Assembly (NCBI GenBank): GCA_014529385.2
Contig: CM043958.1
Location: forward strand, 92,784,435-92,848,434
DNA: 64,000 nucleotides
Direction of reading: 5' to 3'
From: Adiantum capillus-veneris
Taxonomy: Eukaryota > Streptophyta > Polypodiopsida > Polypodiales > Pteridaceae
A program made the translations under genes and the position numbers. This document shows positions 32,098-45,079 of this stretch, one piece after another. The number at the start of each line of letters is the position of its first letter. The first letter of the stretch is position 1. The notes below the pieces were generated by a model. The model was not told where the DNA came from. It saw only the letters and a program-made list of their open reading frames with translations, and did no database searches.

Positions 32098-35000
32098 TAT
32101 CCCCCTGGCGTGACGCAGTGAACGAGAGCTGGCACATGAGTAAAGGGAAGTGCCATGCCCTGAGGACATGATCAGTACACAAAGGGGAGTGAGCCCAAAG
32201 CTTTGCGGAAAGCTTCAAGCTTCTCACGAGACAATGCCTTTGTGAAAAGATCTGCAAGGTTGTCATGTGTTGGCACATAAGGCAAGCTGATCTCTCCTGC
32301 TGAGAGCCTCTCCCCGACATAGTGGTAATGCACCTCAATGTGCTTTGTGCGAGCATGAAAAACTGGGTTCCTCGCAACTGCCAATGCGCTCTGACTCAGA
32401 GTGTAGGTGTCCTGTCCAACACCCAAATCATCCATAAGGCGTCTGAGCCATACACACTCAACCGTAGCTGTGAAGACTGCCCTGTACTCAGCCTCACAAC
32501 TTAAGTGGCCACAGTAGGTTGCTTCTTGCTCAACCATGATATACATGAACTGCCAAGCATGAAACAAAAACCACTTGTGGACACTCTCACGTCAAAACAA
32601 CCAGCCCAATCTGAGTCCGAAAAAGCATGTAAGTGTAGCAACAATGATCCCCCCTTGGGATAAAACAAGCCAAGATGTAAAGTGCCACTAAGGTAGCGAA
32701 AAATCCTCTTGACAGCCTGCCAATGCTTAGACCTTGGTCTATGCATAAATCTGTTGGCCAATGAGACTGCAAACTAAATATCTGGCCTCGTGTTGCATAC
32801 ATAAATGAGGCAGCCAACAGCAGTTTGGTAAAGAGTGACATCAGCAGGATCGCCAGCATCATGTAGACTCAACTTCAAACCTGTTTCCATGGGAGTGGCA
32901 ATAGTTTTGCAATCCTCAAGTCCAAACTTACAAAGCAATGTCTCTATGTAACTTTTTTGACACAAGGCAATACCACCATCACACTGCTTAAACTGTATAC
33001 GCAAGTAATGATGCAACAACTCCAAATCTTTCATCTTGAAAGTAGCATTCAAATCGGCCTTAAATTCAGCAATGTGTCTCTCATTTGGTCCATTGATTAG
33101 CAAATCATCGTCATAAAGAACCACAATGAGAAGTACATCACCCTCACGCTTTACATACAATGTGCTCTCTGTTGGACTGTTACAAAAGCCTCATTTGACC
33201 AAATGAGTGTCAGCTTTCTCATACCAAGCACGAGGAGATTGCTTCAACCCATAGAAATCCTTCTTGCAATTTGCACACTTTGTCCTCTTGTCCTTTTATG
33301 ACAACACCGCGAGGCTGTGTTACATAAACTTCCTCAAATATGTCACCATTCAAGAAAGCAGTAACAATGTCTGATTGATGTACATCCCAACCAAAATGAG
33401 CTGCCAATGCACATAGAAAATGCACACTAGTCATACGACAAGTGGGAGCAAAGGTCTCTTTATAATCTATGCATTTTTTATGTGCATAACCCTTTGCAAC
33501 AAGTTGAGCCTTATGGCGATCGATCTCACCATCCGGCGGCTTGCGTTTCAACTTGTAAACCCACTTCGTACTATTGGCCTTTTTGCCAGGAGGCAAATCA
33601 CATAAAGCCCATGTGTCATTTTCTATGAGTGCATCATATTCTGATTGCATGGCAGCCATCCAATTTTCTGAATTCTGTGCTTCATCAAAAGACAGAGGCT
33701 CCTCAACATCATGTAAGCTAGACACAGCCAAAGCATAACAATCTGATGCATAAGATGCATGGCGAGATCCTGAACGAGTACGACTAGACAAAGGTGCATC
33801 CAATTTACTGTCACGCAAAGTGTGCACCATCCATTTTGGCATACCTCTAGCGTACTCATCTTCAGCCCTTTCCTCATCAAGTACATCATGTACATCTGCA
33901 TCACTAATAGAATGATCTATAACATTTTCAGAAACCCCCATAGGGTGTACATTTTCCTCATTGAAACTTGTATTTTCACCATTGAAAAGAGGCCACAAAG
34001 TGTCATAAATGTCCCGTGATCTTACATTACTGTCTCTAGTACATGACAGCAAGGGCTGAACAGAATCTTCCACAAACACTACATCCCGTGAAACCAAAAT
34101 ACGTCTTGTTTGTGGATGATACAACTTGTAACCTTTGCTTTCAGCACTATAACCAACAAAAATACATTTGACAGCCTTATCATCTAATTTTCTGCGCTGT
34201 GTTTGTGGCACCAAAGCATATGCCAAACAGCCAAAAACATGCAGGTGCTCAATAGAATGCTTTCTATCATGCCATGCTTCATATGGAGTAATAGACTGCA
34301 AAGATTTCGTAGGACACCTGTTTAGTATATAAGTGGCACACATGATGGCCTCAAGCCAAAAAGAATGCGGCAAAGCTTGACTTTTGACCATACATCATGC
34401 CATTTTCATAAGTGACCTGTTTTTCCTCTCAGCAACACCATTTTTCTGAGGTGTATAAGGTAATGTACATTGGTGTTTTATCCCACGACTAGCCAAAAAT
34501 GCATTGAATTCATGAGACATATACTCCCCCCTCGATCGGAACGGAGGGTGCTCATAGTACATTTCCAGACATTTTCAGCCATATCCAGAAATTGTTTGAA
34601 GCACATAAAAACTTCGGACTTCGCTTTAAGCGGAAATACCCATGCATGCCTGGAGTAATCATCAATGAAAGTCACAAAGTAAAGGTAATTGCCCAAGGAC
34701 GGAGTTTGAATGGGCCCACAAACATCACTATGCACAAGCTACAACCTACATGTGGCCCGAACTGAACCATCCTTTGGAAACTTAGAACGCTGCATCTTAC
34801 CCAAAATACAGCCTTCACAAACATGTTTGACAGGTGCTTCAAGAGGCGGCAAAGAAGCAACCATATCAGATTTTTGCAAACGCAGCAAACTGGTAAAATT
34901 CACATGACCAAAACGTGCATGCCAAAGTTTTGCATCTAAAATAGCCCTTGAATCTGCAACAGCATTCGCAAAATTTTGTCCACACTTGTCATACAAAGTG

Positions 35001-36419
35001 AGCTTATACAGCCCACGGCAGAAAAGGCCAGATGCAACAATTTCATCACCAAAACTGAGATCATGAACTGTACATCTGTCATCCACAAATTTGACTACAA
35101 GTTCAAGTCTAGCAAGTGCAGATACAGATAAGAGATTCTTCTTGATTCCAGGTACATAAAGTGCATCAACAAGTGTGAAGGAACTGCCATTTGCAGCAGT
35201 AAGCACAATCTTTCCAACTCCCTGAACCGGATAAGAGGCATTGTTTGCACAAGTGATTGAATTCCCATGAGGGACAGACTCGAGAGAGGTGAACAATTCA
35301 CGATGTGAGGTAACGTGCTTTGTAGCACCACTGTCGAAATACCACACATGTGAATCTGCAGCAACTGACAAGCATGCATCATGGACAGCAGGATTGTAAG
35401 TGCACTCTGCACTAAAAGCCCATTCTACATCAACATCAGCATCACACTCTCCTTCCACAGAAGACTCAACAATGGCTGCATTTGTAGTGGAACCACCCTC
35501 TTTCTTCTTAGCCTCTTTGGCCTTCAAATTAAGACACTGCTTGATCAAGTGATCATTAGCTTTACAATAAGGGAAACACATCTTCTTTTTGCCCTTATCA
35601 ACAGAATTGCCAGACGAAGTGCTACCAGCAGAAGCATTAGGAATAGAAGTTTTGCCACTCACAGCAAAACCATAAGAAGTGGCTGCATTGCTGTTACCAC
35701 CCTTTCTTTGAGAAGCAATAAAAGCCTGTTCAACTGCACACTGTCTAGTCCTGTTTTTTCTAGAAAGTGACTCTTGCAACAACAATGTGCATAATGCATC
35801 AAACTTGACAACTTCTGGATTTCCTTGGGTCATAAGTCTCCAAGTACTAGCAAAATTCTGGTAAGAATCTGGTAAGCCATCAAGAATAGTTTGCACAAGG
35901 GAACTGTCTGAAATAACTTCACTTGCAGAAATAAGTTGCTCATTGATATCCTTGGCACTAGCAAGGAAAGTGTCCATATCATCTTCCTCATGCATAATCT
36001 TTGACTCCAGCTCTTTAGGCAGCAAAGCAATTTTAGCCTCATTGCGACTTGCATAAAGACCAACCAATATATCCCAAGCTTGTTTTGTAGATTTTGTTGA
36101 ATGGATGTGAGGAACAATGGTGCGCTTCACAGACAATGCAATCAATGCATGAGCCTGCCCATCCTTTACATTCCAACGAGCTTGTTCTACCGTAGGCAAA
36201 ACAACTCTAATAGCAGCAATCCTTGCAGCGAGACCTGCAACATCCTCAACGTCACCTACGTCCTCAGCCAGGACGTACATTAATGCCTTGCACAATGTTC
36301 CAGATGCCCTTTGACACAAGAACATGTTGCATCATATAAGCCCACATAGGGTATTTGTCCCCATCCAACCTGTCCTCAGCAGCAAACATCTTGATCACAT
36401 CTGTGTTGTTGTCAGCCAT
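32098..36419 (-). pseudogene. Copia C gag-pol, most complete copy of the family
   Basis: Gag starts at 36419 (MADNNTDVIKMFAAEDRLDG). A 2-bp deletion near 36271 shifts frame into a 528-codon ORF (36325-34739). That ORF holds the gag body (HEEDDMDTFLASAKDINEQ), a zinc knuckle whose first Cys is displaced (CFPYCKANDHLIKQC), protease WYFDSGATKHVTSH, and pre-integrase HVCEGCILGKM. A CAG to TAG stop at about 34736 separates integrase (34735-34478; FIDDYSRHAWVFPLK), where a lost G in DRGGEY shifts frame again. Integrase C-terminus and RT (34391-32774) follow; the YVDD box is YDDD. RNase H is at 32761-32172 (SDWAGCFDVRVSTSGFC). Apart from a few lesions it is nearly full length. Confidence 0.92.
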
Positions 36420-36782
36420 GGTAAATGTTGCACCTGATGTGAAAAATGCCCGAAAATAGGAGAAACAGAGCAGGAACAACACGTGCTATATAGCAAAAAC
36501 CGTAGAAGACTATGAGGCACCTGTTATGCAGAAAACGGCACTGACAAAATTTTTGCATAAAATGACAAAATAGCTTGTGCAGTACTGCTTGTAGTGGAAA
36601 CGGAGGCCAAAATGAGCCCGAATCAAAAATTTGAGCAGAGTCAGCTTTACGAGGTCGCCCGAAAACTTGTGTCGACCTGCGAACGCTTGCCAAATCTCAT
36701 TGAAATCGGAGAAAGTGAGCACGCGTGTGCTGGAGCAGCTGGCGACTGAACCCGGGAGGACGCAACCTGCTTTGATACCAAT
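36420..36782 (-). promoter_or_regulatory. Copia C leader and primer-binding site
   Basis: Minus-strand TTGGTATCAAAGC just inside the 5' LTR matches the initiator-Met tRNA site with one change. The leader matches those of A, B and E. Confidence 0.85.
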
Positions 36783-37009
36783 TGTTGAAATTAGGGTTGC
36801 AAAGAAACGCACACAGCTTGGAGAAGACGAAGGAATCTCAAGGCACACAATAAAGAGTGTGTTACGTAGTGTGCAATGGAAAGATAGATAGCCCTAGAGT
36901 GATGGGCGTATATACAATGCTCGGGGGGAAAAACCTCCTAAAGAGGGAAAAAATGCCCCGGCGGTCCTAGTGTGTTCACACACATCACTACCACATGTTT
37001 ATGGTAACA
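36783..37009 (-). repeat. 5' LTR of copia C
   Basis: 227 bp, flanked outside by GTGAT in the gag of E. The matching GTGAT on the other side has been lost (see the recombination finding). Confidence 0.88.
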
Positions 37010-37880
37010 GTGATCATTAGCTTTACAATAATGGCAACGCATCTTCTTTTTGCCCTTATCACCATAATTTTCCAGACGAATTGCTTCCAGTAGAAGCATT
37101 AGGAACAAAAGTTTTGCCACACGCAACAGAACCATAAGAAGTGGTTGCATTGCTGTTACCACCCTTTCTTTGAGAAGCAATAAAAGCATGTTCAACTGCA
37201 CGCTATCTAGTCCTTTTTTTCTGGAAAGTGACTCTTGCAACAGCAATGTGCATAATGCATCAGACTTGACAACTTCTGGATTTCCTTGGGTCATAAGTCT
37301 CCAAGTACTAGCAAAAGTCTGGTAAGAATCTAGTAAGGCATCAAGAACAGTCTGCACAAGGGAACTGTTTGAAATGACTTCACTTGCAGAAATAAGTTGC
37401 TAATTGATATCCTTGACACCAGTAAGAGAAGTGTCCATATCATCTTCCTCATGCATAATCTTCAACTCCAGCTCCTTATGCAGCAAAGAAATTTTAGCCT
37501 CACTGCGGCTTGCATAAAGACCTGCTAGAATATCCCAAGCCTGTTTTGTATATTTTGTTGAACGGATGTGAGGAACAATGGTGCGCTTCACACAATACAA
37601 TCAATGCATGAGTCTGTGCATCCTTTACATCCAACGAGCTTGTTCTGTCTCGTAGGCAAAACAACTCTAATAGAAGCAATCCTTGCAGCAAGACCTGCAA
37701 CATCCTGAACATCGCCTACATCCTCAGAACCAGGACGTACATCAATGCCCTGCACAATATTCCAGGCATCCTTTGACACAAGAACGTGTTGCATCATATA
37801 AGCCCACATAGGGTAATTGTCCCCATCCAACCTGTCCTCAGCAGAGCAAACATCTTGAAGACATCTGTGTTGTTGTTAGC
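37010..37880 (-). pseudogene. Copia E gag fragment, cut at the zinc knuckle
   Basis: Starts near 37880 (MANNNTDVFKM) and reads through DGDNYPMWAYMMQHVLVSKD, VRPGSEDVGD, SKIMHEEDDMDT-like sequence and GNPEVVKSDALCTLLLQES. It stops at MRCHYCKANDH, where C's LTR begins. Here both first cysteines of the CCHC knuckle are kept, unlike in B and C. Frameshifts occur near 37640, 37400 and 37215. Confidence 0.88.
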
Positions 37881-38233
37881 CATGGTAAATGATATACTTG
37901 ATGTGAAAACTGCCCAAAAATAGGAGAAACGGAGCGGGAACAACACCATGTTCTATAGCACAAACCGTAGAAGACTAAAAGGCACTTGTTATGTAGAAAA
38001 CGGTACTAACAGAAATTCTGCACAAAATGAAGAAATCGCCTATGCAATGGAAACGGAGGCCAAAATGAGCCCGAATCAAAAATCTGAGCTGCAAACCTGT
38101 ACGAGATTTCCCAAAAATTTTGTTGACCTATGAACGCTTGCCAAAGCTCACTGAAATCGGAGAAAGTGAGCACGCGTGTGTTGGAGCAACTGGCGACTAA
38201 GGCCGGGAGGACGTAACCTGCTCTGATACCAAT

Positions 38234-38459
38234 TGTTGGAATTAGGGTTGTAGAGAAAGGCACACAGCTTCGAGAAGACGAAGGAAGCTCAAGGCACACA
38301 ACAGAGAGTGTGTTACTTAGTGTGCAATGGAAATATAGATAGCCCTAGAGTGATGGGCGTATATACAATGCTCGGGGAGAAAAACCTCCTAAAGAGGGGA
38401 AAAATGCCCCGGCGGTCCTAGTGTGTTCACACACATCACTACCACATGTATATGGTAAC
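38234..38459 (-). repeat. 5' LTR of copia E
   Basis: Family LTR. The terminal ATGGTAACA is clipped to ATGGTAAC at the junction with host TTAAACTTT. The leader inside (37881-38233) carries a TTGGTATCAGAGC primer site at about 38233-38220. Confidence 0.88.
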
Positions 38460-38486
38460 TTAAACTTTTTACAATGCATTGGTTTT

Positions 38487-38678
38487 GGTTTTAGAGCTGA
38501 ATTTTTTTAGGTTTCCTAATCCCAAACTTTTAGGGTACCCCAAGACCAATTTACAGAGACCAAAGGATCACAAAGACCTAACTTTTGAGAGACACCGGTG
38601 GGGGAAAAAAGGGATAAGTTGCATTAAGCCAAAGTGGGTTTGTCAAAGACTATCTTCAGAGTTTTGAGTGAGCCTTTA
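38487..38678 (+). promoter_or_regulatory. Leader between PLE tail and H1 gag
   Basis: 192 bp running from the PLE end (GCATTGGTTTTG) to the ATG at 38679. The same leader (about 94% identical by eye) occupies the same place between P2 and H5 (52166-52356). TTGGTTTTAGAGC near 38485 resembles the initiator-Met primer site (TTGGTATCAGAGC) with two differences, so this could be the start of an LTR-type internal region. Confidence 0.5.
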
Positions 38679-39760
38679 TTATGACAAATCATCCACCACC
38701 AGGGTTTTCTACTCCTCTTATAGACATAAAAAACGCAAGAAACATTGCAATGCCTTTGAGAGTGAGAACCAACAAATATCTAGAGGAGAGGCATGCTCTG
38801 ATCAACAAACCGACGTGAGATTCATTAGAACCAATGAAGCCATGTGAGTTCTTACAAATTATGCTCACGAAGCCTTCTATAGGTTCACCAACAAAGATCC
38901 TTATACCTTCTACAAGTGTGTACAACCCAATGCTTGGGATCATAAGAACCTTTATGCATTCATATATATAGATGCCCACAAAATGCAAGTTTTGATGGTA
39001 GATAAGTATGGATGTGAGTACAAACTTGTCGATCCAATTGACCTAAAACAATTTACATACAAGGGTACTTTGATCTCTACATACTTTCAGGCAAAAACAA
39101 TGCCAAAGCGCAATTCAGAGAGGATTCTGCCGGAATTTTCTCCACAACAAGATTAGAGAGTGAGAGATGTCTTTTTCCAGAACCACGAACTAGTTAGATT
39201 GGTGACTGGACCACAACGCTTAAGACCATATCATGTGTTTGAGTGTGTCAAAACAAAGTACAATGGGTTAGGGGATCCATATGCTCCTGTCTCACTTTTC
39301 AAACGCGTTTTGAGAGCTGAACAAATAGCGAATTTTCATACACAGTACTAGGGATTTGGGTTGACATTAAAAGGAACAGTCTTGTCTTGGTTCCAACCAT
39401 TGAACAGAGATGATTTTTCAAACATAGCACAACTTTTACACAAATTTGTAAAGGAGAATCCAGCACAACACGGTGTCACAGATCTATGCTTTCAAACATA
39501 AAGAGAAGGAGAGAGTGAAGAAAGTTTTACTTCACTGTAAACAATACAAAGAGAGATGTCCCGTGAGAGAGTTATCACAAGATGAGAGATTATCAGTTCT
39601 CTTCATTGAGGGCTTGAGAAATGAGACTCTAAAAAAGAACCTACATTTGAAAGGATGCTTCACGTTTTAGCAAGTCACTAGAGAAGCTCTAATTCTAGTT
39701 GACAATTGTAAAGCCTACGGAGAGGTGATTGCAGATAACACGACTAGTAGTACCTCACCT
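38679..39760 (+). pseudogene. H1 gag: N-terminal domain and capsid
   Basis: The ATG at 38679 opens MTNHPPPGFSTPLIDIKNAR. After a frameshift: TNYAHEAFYRFTNKDPYTFY, MQVLMVDKYGCEYKLVDPID and KQFTYKGTLISTYFQ. Next come VRLVTGPQRLRPYHVFEC (39160 on), GFGLTLKGTVLSWFQPLN, VKKVLLHCKQYKERCPVREL and LFIEGLRNETLKKNLHLKGC (39473-39670). This fits a Ty3/gypsy-type gag. The same protein is found broken in H4, H2 and H5. The stop at 39349 and frame changes make it non-functional. Confidence 0.78.
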
Positions 39761-41510
39761 TTGAAGAGCGAATCCTCAACAGAGCAAGATATTCAAATTC
39801 CTATGGAACCAAGCCTTATTGATCAAGTGGTCAAGGAGGTGATCAGAAGGATAAACAAAGTCTACATACAAAACCCAAATGTACAACAGCCTCAATTGAG
39901 GAGATGTAATACTTGTGGAGGGAATCATCCCACCCAATGGTGTAACACTCAATCAAAGCCACAACGTGTGCTAGGGAAAAAATCACCTCTTCTAAGCAAT
40001 GGTAGAGTTGTAGTCAACTACACTCAACCAACGCATGTGCCACAACCCATGAGAAATTGGTATTTCATGGATGCGATTATGCTCATGTTCATAGCCAATC
40101 AAGAATATGGTTCAAAGACCATCCTTGCTAGACAAGAACAATTGATGGTTAGATCACCAGCTGCGCAATAAGAAGGTCCAGCTACGAATGTGGAGGTGAC
40201 CATTGAGCACGAGGTTATCCAAACAAGGGTCAAAAAATAGAAATCTTTGGATTCTATGATGGTTGTGGAAGAGACCATCTACTCAACCATTGCGCTAGGA
40301 ATTTGGATAAGAAGGGGAAAGCAACGATGAACATTGTAGGAATGATGCCTTCTTCAAGTGGATCCGAGGTGGAACGGGGGTGGAACCCACAATTCCTTTA
40401 AAGGTGATGACTCAAGCGCAAGCTCAAAAAGCTACCAAAAACAAATCACTCAAGGAACCCATATTGCCACCTCAAATAGAAATCAAAAACTTATCTATGA
40501 GAACTGGCAAAAAACCATGGAAATCCAAATGAGACAAGATGAAAGCACAAAGGTTGAAGAAGAAAACCGCCCTAGAAACCGAGTTGCAACAAGCCAAAGA
40601 ATAGCTAAAACAAGAAAAGGAAAATAGGGAATGAACGGAGAAAGAAAAATCACCAAAATGTCATCTGGAGGTTTGATCATGCTGGAGAAAGTGAACAAGC
40701 ACTTAGACGCAATATTGCAAGCATATGCTGCAAGGCTGAATAACAACCAAACTCTGGAGCAAAGACTGTTGACCTACCGCATCCAGAAGATGGAACCAAG
40801 AGAATGGAAGTATACAAAAGACTTGTAGAAACTGCTCAAGCCATGATGCAGCCTGGAGGTCCAACATTTCCTAAGCCTGTAACGCAAGAGCTGGGAAAAG
40901 AAAACATAGGAAAACAAGGGGAAGCCAACACAGGTGTTGAAGATAAAATACAAGGATTCTGTGACCAATGCAAAAAAGATCACTTGCATGTAAATTGCTC
41001 CCAGAATCTAGATAACAAAATCAAACTTGCAAAAAAAGACAAGGAGGAGACTCGTACTAATGTAATTGTCGTGAACACAATGGATGAGGGTAAATCTCAC
41101 GAGATGCTCCAATTCCTAAAGTGGACGATTAGTGGCTACAATTCTTATGAAAATCAATCAAAAACCAAGAAGATGGTAGTGCTACCTTACAGTCAGCACC
41201 TATCCCTGAGATTAACATGGAACATGAATTGTTCCAAGGAGATATACAATCTTCATATGGGGATGCTAAGTTTATAGCATCTGAAGAGAGCAAACCACAC
41301 TCTCTACAAACTTTGCAATCTTTCATAGGAGAACTCGAAACAAAATATGAGGTTAGAGTGGTACCTTCTCAATGGAAATCCACACCCAAAATGATGGATA
41401 TCAAGAGCTTGCATGAATTGATGTCTTCTTTTGTACAATGTACACTTTCTCTCTCGGAGTTGTTGAAAATCAGACCGTATCTATGGGCCAAATGGGCAAA
41501 CACCTGAAAA
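39725..41510 (+). pseudogene. H1 gag C-terminus with three zinc-knuckle-like motifs
   Basis: CNTCGGNHPTQWC at 39905-39943 is a C-X2-C-X3-H-X4-C knuckle. A second, DGCGRDHLLNHC near 40260, lacks its first Cys. A third, CDQCKKDHLHVNC near 40962, is complete. Between them are charged, low-complexity Lys/Glu/Gln-rich stretches (40358-40627). Short-spacing (X3) knuckles are typical of some plant gypsy gags. Several stops are present. Confidence 0.72.
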
Positions 41511-41599
41511 AGATGGGGTTGAACATCCCTTCACATGACCAACTTGCAAATGAAAACATGGATGAAACTATGCCTAAGAAACCATAGGAAAAGCCGATA

Positions 41600-41950
41600 C
41601 CAGTGAATAAGGTGGGTGACAATTATGAAGGAGAAGAAGGGAATACCACCTTACCACTCAAGTACAAGGGAGTAAAATCGATAGCCATACTTTGTTGTGG
41701 GGCTAGAATAGCCATTGCTACAAAGGAATCTGGGAGAAATGGGGAAGACCAGCTCTCAAAAATCGCACATGAAACTACAATTAGCCGACAAGTATGTGGA
41801 AAGACCCTTGGGAATGCTCAAACAAGTAATAGTATCCTCATGCGGGATAGAATACGAGCATACCTTTGTGGTAGTAGATTTTGGAAAAGTCAACAATTTT
41901 GAAGTTAGTTTAGGACAACCCTTTATGCGTCAACTCCAAATGGTCTAAAA
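41600..41950 (+). pseudogene. H1 aspartic protease remnant
   Basis: The flap and core are recognisable as MKLQLADKYVERPLGML, IEYEHTFVVVDFGK and EVSLGQPFMRQLQM. The upstream catalytic block reads LCCGARIAIATKE where DSGA/DCGA is expected, so the active-site Asp is lost. A frameshift lies at about 41735. Family usage: the protease cuts the gag-pol polyprotein. No RT follows. Confidence 0.72.
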
Positions 41951-42083
41951 TTGGGGCTATGACCATCTCTATTTACAACACAAAGGAGTCATAACCAAGG
42001 TAAACACCAAGGACCATAGTTACAGTGAAGTAAAACAAACTCTGATAGAATATTTTTCTGTCACTACGGACGGCGGAACACAA

Positions 42084-43028
42084 TTGCTTACTTGTCTAAT
42101 GAAGGATGCTCACATTTGCATGTGTGGGGCATCAGAATGCGAGAGTCTTAAAAAGGAAGATTGTGTCCTAGAGCGCCCAGTAGAAGACTACTACTACATG
42201 AAGAAACCATTTCCAAAAGAGTTACTTGAACCCTTTGGATGGGATCAAATATTGGTGACTCTTGACGTCTGTGTTAATGAGGTGACCAACACAACATTTT
42301 GTGACAAAGATGGCTATGATATAAGACCCTTTCTAATTGTTTCGACGATCCAACAAATTGAAAATCTCTCTGAAGCTACTGAAATAGAACTGGTAAGCCA
42401 TTGCAAATGAATTGTGGATGAAGTTTCTATAGAAGATTCCCCACATGATGTTGAAGACAAACTTTCAAGTGGCTATGACATAACTCCCTTATTTATGATA
42501 AAGGTGTTAAAGGAAGCTAATGAAGTCTGTGAGTGTGAAAGCAAAAAAGGTGAGACAGATAGCTACGTCATGGAGCATGATACCAAAGTGCAAACAAAGG
42601 AAACAGAGTAACCACGAGAATATGTCATCATTGACATACCCAAAGAATCAACAAAAGTTGTTTCAAAGAAGCCAACTCGAGAAAAAGTACAAATGAAAGA
42701 AGATGATGGAGCGAAGTTTCCAAGTTCAACGTCAGATGTTTAACAAACGCAAGATCAAGAGAAGAACAAGGATACGACAAAAGATCGATTGTCTTTTATG
42801 ACAAGAAAATTCAACATATGCGGAGAAGCGGGACTCAAAATCGCATGTTCAGCTGTGATAGTTCCAGAAGAAACAAAGAATCGTATGTCTTATGGAACAT
42901 GGATAATGATGGGAAAGCCGCCAATCACCAAGCTAAAGGAGATAGTGTACACAAGTTCCAAAATGCCAATTCCTAGCTTTGGAGTGGCGGAATCAACTCC
43001 CATCACATCAAAGAGATTCTGGTCTTGA
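42084..43028 (+). pseudogene. H1 downstream coding region with possible second protease-like fold
   Basis: Open blocks at 42084-42410, 42414-42611 and 42789-43028 are separated by single stops, so they were once one frame. The first two are acidic and unrecognised. The last contains CSAVIVPEETKNRMSYGTW, which resembles by eye the J segment DMGDKYNMLSYGVW, but without the catalytic Asp-X-Gly. Function unknown. Confidence 0.5.
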
Positions 43029-44354
43029 CAAAAAGCTGGATGGACATCCTCTTTCAAAAACAATCAAAAGCTTTGACAACGAGAACAGTAAGAGTCCATG
43101 AAGCTTCTCAAATCCATGCAAAGAAGAAATCACCAACCATCGCAACAAAAGGGAAAGGTACAGCAGAAACTAAAGAAAATCAACATTGCAAGATGACTTT
43201 ACCTTCAACGAGCCCCCATCAAACTTCTCGCATAGCCTCTCATCAAGAGCCACACCATCAACAATGCAATGGAGACCAAAGCAAAAAGTTTATCAACCAA
43301 AGCTTCCATCACAAAAGAGCCTCCAAAAGAAGCCAAAGAGAATCAATTAGGTGTTAGTATCCAAAGAGTACATCAACGTCAATGACCCAGTTTGGCTGCA
43401 TCAAGCACGGGTTCAGCCTCAAAAAAAAAGGTGACAGGGTGGGTAGCATCAAATGAGTTAATCATAGCTCAAGGATACTTCCAAGGAAGCACCAGTGTTT
43501 GAGCCAAAAAGCCTAAAGTAACAGCTTGGATCTACTCACCTTAAGAAACAAGTTCTCCAAGTAGCAAGCCGAGCCATCAACAAAAGACCAATAACTCAAG
43601 AAAGAGAGAATACATCCACAAAAGGCATCAAAAGGGACCTTCAAAGCAACAAGCAATGTGACAAGTATGGGTGCGAAAGTCACAGACCTCAGCCAAGCTA
43701 CCCAACATACACAACACAAATATGTGCATCAACAGTTGATTCCAGTGAAGCTACTTGAAACACAAGGATTTTATGATGGTAACACTCATATATGGTTACC
43801 CAAAGTTGTAGCTCAACCTAGACCAACGAAGATCGATCAAGAAGCACAAGGCTCCACCCAAAGGCAAACAATGATAACCAATATCCAACAGAAGTCAAAC
43901 GCAACCAAGGTTGCTACAAGCTCTAGATGGATACCTTGTTTCCAACTATAAAATTAAGGCTTCTACAATGAAAACATGCAGACATGGATACAAAAGCCTA
44001 GTCTCCATCAAGCCAAAGCAGAAGAGCATAAGCAAAAGACAGCCACACAAGGACCAAAGACAAGGTGGGTTCCAAAATCGCTCATGGAAACTCAAATACA
44101 AAGAAACCACACACAGATTCAACCGCTTCTCATGGGAGATAAAGCAAAGGCTCCATCAGTCCCTACAAGAGCTAAAGAACTTGTTTCACAAACAACGCCA
44201 ACATACAACAAGCAAGTCAAGAGGAGCCAAAATATGCCAACCTACTCGACAAAATGGTGGTATCCATAAACCAACAAAAAGAAAGAGGCCTAAATTCCAA
44301 AATTTATGGAATTGGATTTTTCGCATTGAACGGATAAGTCCGAGTTTCCATTAA
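43025..44354 (+). other. H1 3' region, Lys/Ser/Gln-rich, uncertain coding
   Basis: Overlapping frames (43025-43357, 43658-43951, 43911-44354) are rich in Lys, Gln, Ser and Thr and look like purine-rich low-complexity DNA. VNDPVWLHQARVQP in one frame may be coding. No RT, RNase H or integrase motif is visible anywhere in H1. Confidence 0.45.
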
Positions 44355-45079
44355 ACATATACGGCATAAAAGTCAAAGTCGGGCAGCTAACCACCAAATG
44401 AGCGAGACGTTAGTCCCAAAGCTTCAAGTAATATTCTTTGTGGTCTAAGCATCTTAGCTATTCTAGGAACTGCTCAAGATTGAAGAGTTGAGCATGTTTA
44501 TGTTGTGTCACTCACGTTGGTATAGGTGAGCATAAGAGTCGAAGTCTATGTATTTTAAGTCTCATAAGTGAAGGAGGAAGTCCAAAAGACACTCACACGT
44601 CCTTTGGTGTCACATATGCGTTTCCTTAGCCATGAATGCACTTCTTTTTCATGCATCATTGTCCTTCAACACGTTCTTTCTTGTGCTTTCTCTCTCTGGT
44701 ATAGTCATTTCTAAAGAAATAAAGACCATCATAAAGCTTAGAATACATCAAAATTAAACATTGATGATGTATTCCTCCCTTGAAATCATAGTCATCCTTG
44801 ACTAACCATGGATCAAGCGAAAGGTAGCCCATTTTTGCTTGAGATCCACATATAAGCAAGAATACTTTCCTTATGCCAGATCCTAAGTCTTGAAAGAGTT
44901 TTGGTGACATAGTCATCACAAAACTTATTCTTTGAGAACATCAGTGTACACAAAAAAATTATAATGCACATTGAGAGAAAGTAAACATTACATTAAATCA
45001 TTGAACATTTTGTATATCGATATTCTAGTCTACTTTTAAGCCATGAAAGAACTTGTAGTCTTGCAAACAAAGGAAGAGG
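44355..45079. other. Unassigned gap between H1 and gypsy G3
   Basis: No recognisable protein or LTR end. It may hold the 3' end of H1 and the 3' LTR region of G3. An open frame at 44919-44656 (minus) resembles nothing I know. Confidence 0.45.

Larger units (their letters stand above)
31871..38459 (-). mobile_element. Copia compound C-in-E (three LTRs) inserted in PLE P1 tail
   Basis: LTRs lie at 31871-32097, 36783-37009 and 38234-38459. Element C occupies 32098-36782 with full gag-pol order. E retains only its 5' LTR, leader and gag up to the zinc knuckle (37010-38233). The host sequence CTCACTTA (to 31870) continues as TTAAACTTT after 38459, as in P0 and P2. The outer target duplication ACTTA is therefore readable although three bases are lost at the right junction. 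Confidence 0.88.

Noticed and set aside
34478-36300. Plus-strand ORFs opposite copia C (for example 35381-35770)
   Set aside because: They are antisense shadows of the gag-pol frame.
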